In this document: positions 1 to 6,583 of the stretch, piece after piece
Numbering within the stretch: position 1 is the first letter of the stretch
Layout: each line of letters opens with the position of its first letter
DNA from: Arenicella sp.
GTDB lineage: Bacteria; Pseudomonadota; Gammaproteobacteria; Arenicellales; Arenicellaceae
DNA: 7,037 nt
Assembly (NCBI GenBank): GCA_023299895.1
Contig: JALZWI010000092.1
Span: forward strand, 1-7,037
Direction of reading: 5' to 3'
Notes under the pieces: generated by a model
Seen by the model: only the letters and a program-made list of their open reading frames with translations
Told to the model about the DNA's origin: nothing
The model's database searches: none
Position numbers and translations under genes: made by a program

Positions 1-288
1 GCAAAAATAAAAATCGAAACGATTCAATTGTTAGATAGTCAAGCCATGTCGACAGAGTCATATGGCGCTTCACAAGCGATTGTCTTAGAGCCATATGAAA
101 CTATTTCTGCTAATTCATTTACGTCATTGGATGTCATTATTCCGAAACTTATTTTTGCTTTCGAAGAAGGTCTTAAGCGTTTCACTTCCGATGTGCCATT
201 TTTGATTTTTTGGTTGTTTTTAATATTTCTGTTAACAGTATTAATTTTACTGAGTTATACGCGCCAATTCAAAATGGATGATGACTAA
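1..288 (+). CDS. C-terminal part of an unidentified membrane-anchored protein (5' end outside window)
   Basis: The frame is open from the first base of the window, so the gene begins to the left and only its last 95 codons are visible. It ends with TAA at 286-288. The visible part is a soluble stretch of about 60 residues, a predicted amphipathic segment (KLIFAFEEGLKRF), and then one strongly hydrophobic membrane helix at about 193-258 (VPFLIFWLFLIF...LILLSY). A short tail TRQFKMDDD follows. The R and K after the helix suggest that the tail is cytoplasmic and that the preceding region is periplasmic, by the positive-inside rule. One C-terminal helix after a periplasmic domain would suit a Wzz/KpsE-type polysaccharide co-polymerase. 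However, the proline-rich motif usual before that helix is absent, so I do not assign a family. It lies 72 bases upstream of the large glycosyltransferase gene on the same strand, with no terminator between them, so co-transcription is likely. An in-frame TTG at 28 and ATG at 46 are internal codons, not starts. Confidence 0.8.
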   Translation, partial: AKIKIETIQLLDSQAMSTESYGASQAIVLEPYETISANSFTSLDVIIPKLIFAFEEGLKRFTSDVPFLIFWLFLIFLLTVLILLSYTRQFKMDDD

Positions 289-360
289 TTCAAGCAAGAT
301 TCTTGATGCACAATTCTATACAATACGGCCTCAAAACGGCTTTCTAACAATAAACTTTGA

Positions 361-3300
361 ATGAATTTACCCGTCCTTAAACTAATTTCAAACAACCCGA
401 CTTTTCAAACGAGAGATGGTTTCTATTCTCCTTCACGTGATGCCAGTGAAGTATCGGTTGCTTTTACCAATGCCGCTGAGGAACAAATATCTGCCCAGTT
501 AAGCGGGTTGGACGATGCAAGTAGTTTTTCAGTTGAGGTTGAAGCGCTGGTTACTGATGGACAATACATTAATATATTACGCCCGCAAAGTATGCTGGGC
601 TTTGATTTTTCGAAAATCGAAACAGCGTTAGAAATTAGTAATGACTACGGTAATTTATGCCGATTTATGGCAGAGAATACGGCGGCTACTGACAGTATTA
701 AGACAAATAAAAACGCAGCCCGAGCAGCGGCTTACCGATGCGCTGATTTAGCTAATATCGGCATCGTTAATGCTGAGTTTGATGCCATTAATATTCCTGA
801 AAATTATTATGATTTGATTGTGTTGTCAGATGTAGAATCAATGACAACTGACTCGCAATCAATTGAAGAATTGTTCGTTAGGCTAACAAAAGCGTTAACA
901 ACTAACGGTGTCTTGGCGTTCAACACACAAAACCCTGAACCGATAAGTGCTTGGTTTAACCAAGATCAGCCGATTCCATACGCTGACCTTTATGGCACCT
1001 TAGCTAATCGCCTATCTCAACAACAGTGGTTAAGCATATTGCAAAAAGTAGGTCTGAGCGCTAACAGTGAACACTGTGTTTTACCTAATTCAAAGAACCC
1101 TAGAACATTACTTGCCAAGGACTACGTTGAGTCTAACAAGGGCGCCGTAAACCATTTTTATGGCGCAGGCTTTACTGGTTCAGCCAACGTTAATGAGTAT
1201 TTGTTGTTTAATGAATTATCTAAAACTCGAAATTTATATGAGTTGTGTGACAGTTATTTGATCATCGCTGCCAAGTCAGAAAAATCAATTACGTCGTTTT
1301 ATAATAATGATTTTTCACATTTTTCTAGTCCAGGCCGTCGCAGTCAATGGCGTACTTTAACGACTAAATTAAAAGGTCAGAGTGATGTAAATAAACAATC
1401 ATTGTTTGATCAATCGTCTCAGTCTGCTTCAAACAATCTAGGCATATCCTTATCTCAAAACCTTGCTGCGCAGCAATATCAAGCAGGGCAATCATTGGCA
1501 GGTCAGTGGTTGGAAAGTTTAGTCCATCAACAAACGGCCACCAAATTTGAACAGCACATCAAAGATTATGCTGTTTGGCTTGAGAGTCATTCCGCCGACT
1601 TAAAAGGAAGCCTTTACGATATATTGCCATTTAATTTGATTGTCGATGGCCAAGGCGAATATCAAATCATTGACCCTGAGTGGCAAGTTGAAACGGCCAT
1701 CAGTGCGGAATTCGTTTTGTTTAGAGCGTTGTTCTGGTTTGGCTTTCATAATCGACAGTTACTGCGAACTGTTGCCTCTGAGTATGGTCTGTTTGCGCTG
1801 ACTGATTTTGTTAGTTTTGGTTTGGAGTTGGCTGGCTATCAGAGTGACTTAAAAGGGTTTATCCAACTGGAAACTACTCTTCAAAGCGCTATCGAGAAAC
1901 AGTTCAATCAAGATGCTATCGATGAGACCTTGCGCTTACCGATTGCAGGGCAGGTTGCTAACGATAAAAATTTGATGCAACCCAAAGCACAGGTGTTTTT
2001 CTATGATGCCGTTTCTGGTTTCGATTTTGAAAACAGCGTCACAGTCACCACCAATAAATTGGCTGTCCCTGAGCTGCTTAGTTTTAATTTAACGGGTCTT
2101 GATCTAACGCGAACTACCTTGCGAATTGATCCAGTTGATCGCGGTGGTTTTTTTCGTTTATCGAACTTACAAATTCTAGACAAAAATAAATCTCAACTCT
2201 GGTCGCTTAGCTCAGAGCGTGACATTGTTGCAGCTGCCGAACTCAGTAATGCCGTGTTCTCGGGCTCTCATTTAGGCTCTTTGTTTATTGCGTTAAATGA
2301 CGACCCACAATTGGTGTTTGATTTAAGTGCTGTTAGTAATATCGACAATGCTGCCTCACTCGATTTTAGCTTGACTTACCACAGCAGCATTGATTACACA
2401 TTAGCGATGCAGCAATTAGGCAATAGCGCGTTGTTACAACAACAATTTATTAGTGCTCAACGAAATGAAATACAAGCGAGCAAAGCACAATACAGCGAGC
2501 TTAATGATAATTTTGAGTTCCTTAAGCGCAACTCAGAAAAGCAAAACAAATTAATTGAAGAGCTTATGGCTAATGCTGCTAACAATGCTCAACATATTGA
2601 AAAACAGCAAAAAGCAATTGAAGACCAACAAGAGGTTATCGAAAACCAAGTTGAGATGATGACGCGTGCGCCTAGCACCCGTGTCAAATTATTCTTGGCT
2701 GGCAAACTTGGTAAAGTCGATGAAGCCAAAGAAGCAGAAAAAAAAGAGCAAGACCGTAAACTAGAACAAGCTAAAAAAGAAAGAGAAACAAAGCCTTTTA
2801 AACTAGGTCAAGATAATGAAGATTATGCTTTGTGGATTAAAAAGCATGAACTTAATCACATCGACATTAAGCGCATAAAAGCTGAGATCGAGGCAATGCC
2901 TCACAAGCCGACGTTTTCTATTGTGGTACCAGTCTACGACATCGATGAAGAATATCTAATGATGGCGGTTAACTCAGTGCGCAATCAATTGTATCCGCAT
3001 TGGGAGCTCTGTTTAGTCGACGATGCATCGCCAAATTATCATATTCGACCAATGCTCAAACGTTTAACCGCAATGGACAAGCGCATAGTCGTCAAACTCA
3101 ATAAGAATAATCAAGGTATCGCGGGCGCATCTAACGATGCAGTGTCATTGACTAGCGGCGAGTACGTCGGCTTATTAGATCATGATGATGAGATTACCAT
3201 TGATGCTTTATATGAAAATGCCAAAGTAATTAACGATCACCCTGATGTTGGTTTTATCTACAGTGACGAAGATAAAGTGACCATGGAAGGTGTTCGGGTA

Positions 3301-4506
3301 GACCCGTTCTTTAAGCCGGACTACTCACCAGAACTACTGGATTCGAATAATTATATTTGTCATTTTTCGGTAATAAGCCAAAAAGTTATCGAACAAATCG
3401 ATGCGTTTCGCTTAGGCTTTGATGGCTCACAAGATCACGATTTAATTATGCGAGCAATCCATTACGCTGAACGTGTCGTGCACATTCCCAAAGTACTGTA
3501 TCACTGGCGTAAAGTGCCAGGATCAACCGCCGATGTTTACGGCGCCAAAAATTATGCATGGGAAGCAGGGCGCAAAGCTGTAGCAGCAAAGTTAGAGCTT
3601 AGCGGTGATGCCGGCGAAGTTGTTCTTGGTCCACTGCAAGGCACTTACCAAGTCAAACGTGACATTATTGGTTCACCAAAAGTAAGCATAATTATTCCGT
3701 TTAAAGATCGTGCTGATTTGTTAGAAACTTGTCTAAACTCGATTATAGAAAAAAGTACTTACAGTAATTTTGAAGTCATTGGCGTTAGTAATAACAGCGA
3801 AGAGCCAGCGACCCATGAGCTCATGCAAGCCTATCAAACAAAATACGACAATATTCGTTTTGTTGAGAAAAACGTGCCGTTTAATTTTTCATTGTTGTGC
3901 AATCACGGTGTGTCTGAATCGAGTGGCGACTATGTATTGCTATTAAATAACGACATCGAAATTCGCAGTCCTGATTGGATTGAACGATTACTTGAACATG
4001 CCCAACGTGATGAGATTGGCGCGGTTGGTGGCAAGTTGTTTTTCCCAGATGGTCGTATCCAACATGCTGGCGTAGTTGCGGGCATGCACGGAGCAGCAGG
4101 GCATTCGCATCTATATTTTAGCCCCGACGATATTGGTTACTACGGCAGTTTAATGATCACACGTAATGTCAGTGCTGTAACCGGCGCGATGTTGTTAGTC
4201 AGCCGTAAAAAGTATGAGGAAGTCGATGGTCTCGACGAAGATAATTTAGCGGTAGCCTATAACGATGTCGACCTGTGTTTAAAATTGCTCGATAAAGGCT
4301 ACCGAAATGTTATTACTGCATTTTGTCACGCAGTGCATTACGAATCAGCCTCACGCGGCTACGAAGATAATCCAGAAAAACTAGCCAGGCTCGAAAAAGA
4401 AAAAAGTCATTTTGTTACAAAGTGGCAAGACTTTTTAGATCAGGGCGACCCGTGCTTTAACCCTAATTTTGATTTGGACTGTTTCGATTTTACGATCAAG
4501 CTTTAG
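361..4506 (+). CDS. Multidomain surface-polysaccharide synthase: methyltransferase-like, kinase-like, coiled coil and two GT2 glycosyltransferase domains
   Basis: This 1381-residue cytoplasmic protein probably extends an O-antigen, capsule or similar glycan from nucleotide sugars. Residues 1-80 match, from memory, the leader of methyltransferase/glycosyltransferase fusions (INILRP before the fold). Residues 85-260 are a class I methyltransferase-like fold (ALEISNDYG at 89-97, YDLIVLSDVE at 150-159). Residues 295-480 look kinase-like: D420, N425 and D438 are spaced as in a kinase active site. Residues 543-680 are a beta sandwich with RIDPVDRGG at 588-596. Residues 681-767 form a coiled coil, followed by a K/E-rich linker to 835. 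The first GT-A domain (850-1095) has FSIVVPVYD, DHDD at 940-943, SDEDK at 968-972 and QDHDL at 1024-1028. The second (1105-1345) has VSIIIPFKD, NND at 1196-1198, TGAM at 1274-1277, YNDVDLCLKL at 1300-1309 and HYESASRG at 1326-1333. TGA directly precedes ATG 361, so the start cannot lie further upstream; the Shine-Dalgarno match is poor. WsaE and WbdD are partial architectural parallels. Sugar specificity is unknown. Confidence 0.9.
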   Translation: MNLPVLKLISNNPTFQTRDGFYSPSRDASEVSVAFTNAAEEQISAQLSGLDDASSFSVEVEALVTDGQYINILRPQSMLGFDFSKIETALEISNDYGNLCRFMAENTAATDSIKTNKNAARAAAYRCADLANIGIVNAEFDAINIPENYYDLIVLSDVESMTTDSQSIEELFVRLTKALTTNGVLAFNTQNPEPISAWFNQDQPIPYADLYGTLANRLSQQQWLSILQKVGLSANSEHCVLPNSKNPRTLLAKDYVESNKGAVNHFYGAGFTGSANVNEYLLFNELSKTRNLYELCDSYLIIAAKSEKSITSFYNNDFSHFSSPGRRSQWRTLTTKLKGQSDVNKQSLFDQSSQSASNNLGISLSQNLAAQQYQAGQSLAGQWLESLVHQQTATKFEQHIKDYAVWLESHSADLKGSLYDILPFNLIVDGQGEYQIIDPEWQVETAISAEFVLFRALFWFGFHNRQLLRTVASEYGLFALTDFVSFGLELAGYQSDLKGFIQLETTLQSAIEKQFNQDAIDETLRLPIAGQVANDKNLMQPKAQVFFYDAVSGFDFENSVTVTTNKLAVPELLSFNLTGLDLTRTTLRIDPVDRGGFFRLSNLQILDKNKSQLWSLSSERDIVAAAELSNAVFSGSHLGSLFIALNDDPQLVFDLSAVSNIDNAASLDFSLTYHSSIDYTLAMQQLGNSALLQQQFISAQRNEIQASKAQYSELNDNFEFLKRNSEKQNKLIEELMANAANNAQHIEKQQKAIEDQQEVIENQVEMMTRAPSTRVKLFLAGKLGKVDEAKEAEKKEQDRKLEQAKKERETKPFKLGQDNEDYALWIKKHELNHIDIKRIKAEIEAMPHKPTFSIVVPVYDIDEEYLMMAVNSVRNQLYPHWELCLVDDASPNYHIRPMLKRLTAMDKRIVVKLNKNNQGIAGASNDAVSLTSGEYVGLLDHDDEITIDALYENAKVINDHPDVGFIYSDEDKVTMEGVRVDPFFKPDYSPELLDSNNYICHFSVISQKVIEQIDAFRLGFDGSQDHDLIMRAIHYAERVVHIPKVLYHWRKVPGSTADVYGAKNYAWEAGRKAVAAKLELSGDAGEVVLGPLQGTYQVKRDIIGSPKVSIIIPFKDRADLLETCLNSIIEKSTYSNFEVIGVSNNSEEPATHELMQAYQTKYDNIRFVEKNVPFNFSLLCNHGVSESSGDYVLLLNNDIEIRSPDWIERLLEHAQRDEIGAVGGKLFFPDGRIQHAGVVAGMHGAAGHSHLYFSPDDIGYYGSLMITRNVSAVTGAMLLVSRKKYEEVDGLDEDNLAVAYNDVDLCLKLLDKGYRNVITAFCHAVHYESASRGYEDNPEKLARLEKEKSHFVTKWQDFLDQGDPCFNPNFDLDCFDFTIKL

Positions 4507-4530
4507 AGGCTATTAATCAGTTAAGACTAA

Positions 4531-4568
4531 AAAAAGGCGTAAATCATTAAAATGAATTACGCCTTTTT
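4531..4568. terminator. Bidirectional intrinsic terminator between convergent genes
   Basis: A perfect 12-bp inverted repeat pairs AAAAAGGCGTAA at 4531-4542 with TTACGCCTTTTT at 4557-4568. After an A-A mismatch the stem continues as TCAT/ATGA around a tiny loop. The plus strand ends in five T. The minus strand ends in seven T, because the plus strand has A at 4529-4535. It therefore can terminate both the glycosyltransferase gene (stop 25 bases upstream) and the dodecin gene arriving from the other side. Confidence 0.9.
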
Positions 4569-4580
4569 CGTTATAGAGCT

Positions 4581-4606
4581 ACGACTAAAAATTAGTATTT
4601 AGTCGT
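4581..4606. repeat. 9-bp inverted repeat overlapping the dodecin stop codon
   Basis: ACGACTAAA at 4581-4589 is the exact reverse complement of TTTAGTCGT at 4598-4606, with an 8-base AT-rich loop. The right arm contains the dodecin TAA stop and its last two codons. As RNA it would form a hairpin at the very end of the dodecin message, upstream of the terminator at 4531-4568. It has no following T tract, so it is more likely a 3' stabilising or ribosome-release-associated structure than a terminator. Confidence 0.6.
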
Positions 4607-4805
4607 CATTTAATACAAAACTTATTTTCAGTTTGACGACATAAGTTTCTACTTTACCGTTTTTTATTTTCACTTCTTGATCCTTAACCCAAGCGCTGCT
4701 TACATTTTTAAGTGTTTTGCATGCTCGCTCAACCCCGTTTTGAACTGCATCTTCAAAACTCTTGTTAGATGATGAGGATATTTCTGTTATACGTGCAATA
4801 GTCAT
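4599..4805 (-). CDS. Dodecin family flavin-binding protein
   Basis: This 68-residue protein matches dodecin along its whole length, and dodecins are usually 65-70 residues. The signature runs MTIARITEISSSSNKSFEDA, then an amphipathic helix (VQNGVERACKTLKNV), then SAWVKDQEVKIKNGKVETY and a last strand VKLKISFVL. The fold is a three-stranded antiparallel sheet wrapped round one helix. The family assembles into hollow dodecamers that bind flavins (riboflavin, FMN, FAD or lumichrome) as paired, stacked ligands. W39, in SAWVK, corresponds to the tryptophan that sandwiches the flavin. The likely role is flavin buffering and protection from photochemical damage in the cytoplasm. ATG at 4805-4803 is preceded by GGAG at 4814-4811 with a 5-base spacer, which supports the start. 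The gene is monocistronic, convergent with the polysaccharide gene and divergent from the beta-helix gene. No functional link to either is implied. Confidence 0.95.
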   Translation of the reverse strand: MTIARITEISSSSNKSFEDAVQNGVERACKTLKNVSSAWVKDQEVKIKNGKVETYVVKLKISFVLNDD

Positions 4806-4849
4806 TTTTTCTCCATTGAGTTAATTATTTAATCAACACTGTAAAACAA

Positions 4850-4865
4850 TTCTTAAATTTAAGAA
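4850..4865. promoter_or_regulatory. Perfect 16-bp palindrome, candidate operator of the dodecin gene
   Basis: TTCTTAAATTTAAGAA is self-complementary over all 16 bases. It lies 45 bases upstream of the dodecin start codon and covers the candidate -10 element. A dimeric repressor site is one reading. The AT-only centre makes a chance palindrome less improbable than its length suggests. Confidence 0.35.
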
Positions 4866-4883
4866 GTAAAAAAACGTAAACAA
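4856..4883 (-). promoter_or_regulatory. Possible sigma-70 promoter of the dodecin gene
   Basis: Reading the minus strand, TTGTTT (4883-4878) and TAAATT (4861-4856) are separated by 16 bases. Each matches about four of six consensus positions. The predicted start is near 4848, leaving a leader of about 43 bases. The -10 element lies inside a perfect 16-bp palindrome (4850-4865). AT-rich DNA yields such matches by chance, so support is weak. Confidence 0.25.
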
Positions 4884-4904
4884 TTAATTGAAATTAACAA
4901 AGTA

Positions 4905-4916
4905 ATCAGCGCTGAT
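4905..4916. promoter_or_regulatory. Perfect 12-bp palindrome in the divergent intergenic region
   Basis: ATCAGCGCTGAT is self-complementary and holds the only GC-rich core (AGCGCT) in this otherwise AT-rich spacer. About 20 bases further on, ATCAC at 4923-4927 and GTGAT at 4935-4939 form an interrupted inverted repeat with a 7-base gap. Both lie upstream of both candidate promoters and could bind a regulator of either divergent gene. No known regulator consensus was recognised. Confidence 0.3.
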
Positions 4917-5008
4917 ATTTAAATCACTAATGTTGTGATGTTTTACACCTGTACAGCCTTCAATCAATATTTAATAAAATAAGTTGACCGAATGTAATTG
5001 GAAACAAT

Positions 5009-5037
5009 TTGACATTTAAATCAGGCAAAAACATACT
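5009..5037 (+). promoter_or_regulatory. Candidate sigma-70 promoter of the beta-helix gene
   Basis: TTGACA at 5009-5014 is a perfect -35 hexamer. It is followed after 17 bases by CATACT at 5032-5037, which has four of six matches to the -10 consensus. Transcription would start near 5044 and give a leader of about 94 bases that includes the TATCGATA pair. Other TTGAC matches at 4984 and 5049 lack a correctly spaced -10, so this is the best candidate. Confidence 0.5.
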
Positions 5038-5079
5038 CGAAGCGAATATTGACGAACGATTTAATTATGCTCAAAGAGC

Positions 5080-5109
5080 CTATCGATAAGGCGTGCGACG
5101 TATCGATAG
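5080..5109 (+). repeat. Paired TATCGATA boxes in the leader of the beta-helix gene
   Basis: TATCGATA occurs at 5081-5088 and 5101-5108. Each copy is itself a palindrome, so the pair is both a direct and an inverted repeat. With flanking bases, CTATCGATA (5080-5088) pairs with TATCGATAG (5101-5109) as a 9-bp stem around a 12-base GC-rich loop. The centres are 20 bp apart, close to two helical turns, which would place two protein dimers on one face of the DNA. Either a tandem operator or an mRNA leader hairpin about 29 bases before the start codon is possible. Confidence 0.5.
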
Positions 5110-5137
5110 CGACTATTTTTAAATAGATAAAGAACTC

Positions 5138-6583
5138 ATGAAATCAATCTTATTATCACTCTGCCTGTTTTTTTTAGTAATAGGCATTACAAATGCACAA
5201 ATTACCGTAACCACGGCAGTAGAATTACAAGCGGCATTAGATGATCCCACAGCCGATAACATTATTAATATCAGTGGTACTATTTTCGGCCGCTTTATAG
5301 TCAATCGGTCTGGGACTGAAGCGAACCCAGTGATTATTAGAGGCGGAACCATATCCGCGCTAGGCGTTGCCGATACAACTCAAGGGTTGGAGTTTGCACT
5401 ACTGGCGATATTGAGTGAAAGTAATATCCGCATTGAAAATGTAACGTTTGAAAATAATTTCATACAAAGTGCCAAAGGCATTTATGTCACCACGACTGTA
5501 TTTGATGATGCGCCTACACAAAACATTTTTATTGATTCATCCAACTTAAGTAACATTGGATGGTCGGACGATAATGTCGCTGACCCTTCAGCTAACCCCT
5601 CAGGAACAGGGCAAGCACACGGAATATTAGTAACAGGAAGAACGGCAAATACCATTACTAATGTCAATATCACCAATAACACTCTTAATAATATTATTGC
5701 CGGAAACAGTGAAGCACTGACTCTCAATGGCAATGTTGATGGATTTTTGGTGCAAGCCAACACTATATCTAATATCACTAATATCGGCATTGATATCGCG
5801 GGTGGTTTTGGTGTGGCTGATGCCGAAATAGATCAAGCAAGAAATGGTCAGGTAATTGAGAACACCGTTTTTAATTGCAGAAGACCGTCGTCAGTGTCAG
5901 GTGTTTTTGAACCCGCTGGCATCTATGTTGATGGTGGAGCGAATGTCGAGGTTGCGCGCAATAGAAGTTACCAAAATGGTCAGGGGTTCTCTATTGGCCG
6001 TGAGCAAGCTGGTGAGACCACCAATATTACAATGACGAATAACCTGTCCTACTCCAATGCCGAGAATGGTTTGGTGTTTGGCGGTAACCTTGGATTTGTA
6101 TCCGACAGTATTGTTCGAAACAATACCTTCTATCAAAATGGCTTGGACAAACCCGGAGAGCGTTCTGGAATCAGTGTGCAAATTACTCAGGGTAGTCGGA
6201 TTACCAATAACATAATTTTTGAGTCGGAAGCAGGGATGTTTGGTATTTCTTATTTTTTTAGTGGAACATCAACAGTTGTTGCTGATTACAACCTGATCAA
6301 TGGAATGACCGACGGATTTAGTTTAGCGAATGTTGGCAGCAACCCCAATGGACTAAGTGTTGCTCCAGACCTTAATGCCGCTGCCGATTTTTTACCTAAT
6401 CTAGGGTCTCCTGTGATCGACGCCGGTGATGCTACCGGCATTGCGAGTAGTGAAAAAGATTTCATAGGATCCACAAGAACGATTGGAGCATCGGTTGATA
6501 TTGGCGCCCGTGAGTTTAATGACCTTCCTGAGATATTTATAATAATTCCTACTAGTGGTAAAGCCGCAGTAATCACGCTTTAG
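5138..6583 (+). CDS. Secreted right-handed parallel beta-helix protein with a C-terminal IDAGD...DIGA-type region
   Basis: This 481-residue protein opens with a Sec signal peptide: MKS, a hydrophobic core LLSLCLFFLVIGI, and likely cleavage after TNA at residue 20. A cap-like segment (TAVELQAALDDPTADNIINISGTI) and SGTEANPVIIRGG at 58-70 are typical entries to a beta helix. Regular coils with asparagine ladders follow: ENVTFENN (100-107), NVNITNNTLNN, SEALTLNGNVDGFLVQANTISNITNIGIDIAGG (191-223), AGIYVDGGANVEVARNRSYQNG (260-281), TMTNNLSYSN, SIVRNNTFYQNG and GSRITNNIIF (353-361). The C-terminal part carries GSPVIDAGDATG and DIGAREF (423-460), as in many 'choice-of-anchor Q' surface proteins, plus a 21-residue tail. 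Related folds are polysaccharide lyases and adhesins acting outside the cell. No catalytic Lys/Arg/His set or calcium site can be assigned, so the enzyme class stays open. The start is set by the signal peptide, although the ribosome site (AAAGAA) is weak. The gene appears monocistronic. Confidence 0.88.
   Translation: MKSILLSLCLFFLVIGITNAQITVTTAVELQAALDDPTADNIINISGTIFGRFIVNRSGTEANPVIIRGGTISALGVADTTQGLEFALLAILSESNIRIENVTFENNFIQSAKGIYVTTTVFDDAPTQNIFIDSSNLSNIGWSDDNVADPSANPSGTGQAHGILVTGRTANTITNVNITNNTLNNIIAGNSEALTLNGNVDGFLVQANTISNITNIGIDIAGGFGVADAEIDQARNGQVIENTVFNCRRPSSVSGVFEPAGIYVDGGANVEVARNRSYQNGQGFSIGREQAGETTNITMTNNLSYSNAENGLVFGGNLGFVSDSIVRNNTFYQNGLDKPGERSGISVQITQGSRITNNIIFESEAGMFGISYFFSGTSTVVADYNLINGMTDGFSLANVGSNPNGLSVAPDLNAAADFLPNLGSPVIDAGDATGIASSEKDFIGSTRTIGASVDIGAREFNDLPEIFIIIPTSGKAAVITL

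Noticed and set aside
289..360. Possible promoter (TTGATG and TATACA) between the first two genes
   Set aside because: The hexamers are only about 8-10 bases apart, so they cannot form a sigma-70 promoter. Read-through from the upstream gene is simpler.
2001..2183. 60-codon minus-strand frame inside the large synthase gene
   Set aside because: It lies wholly opposite the conserved beta-sandwich coding region, has Arg/Lys/Ser-rich low-information composition and no ribosome site.
4984..5077. Additional TTGACC (4984) and TTGACG (5049) -35-like hexamers before the beta-helix gene
   Set aside because: Neither has a -10-like hexamer at 16-18 bases, unlike TTGACA at 5009.
5119..5352. 77-codon minus-strand frame opposite the signal peptide of the beta-helix gene
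   Set aside because: It is antisense to a well-supported secreted protein start and has no homology signal or ribosome binding site.
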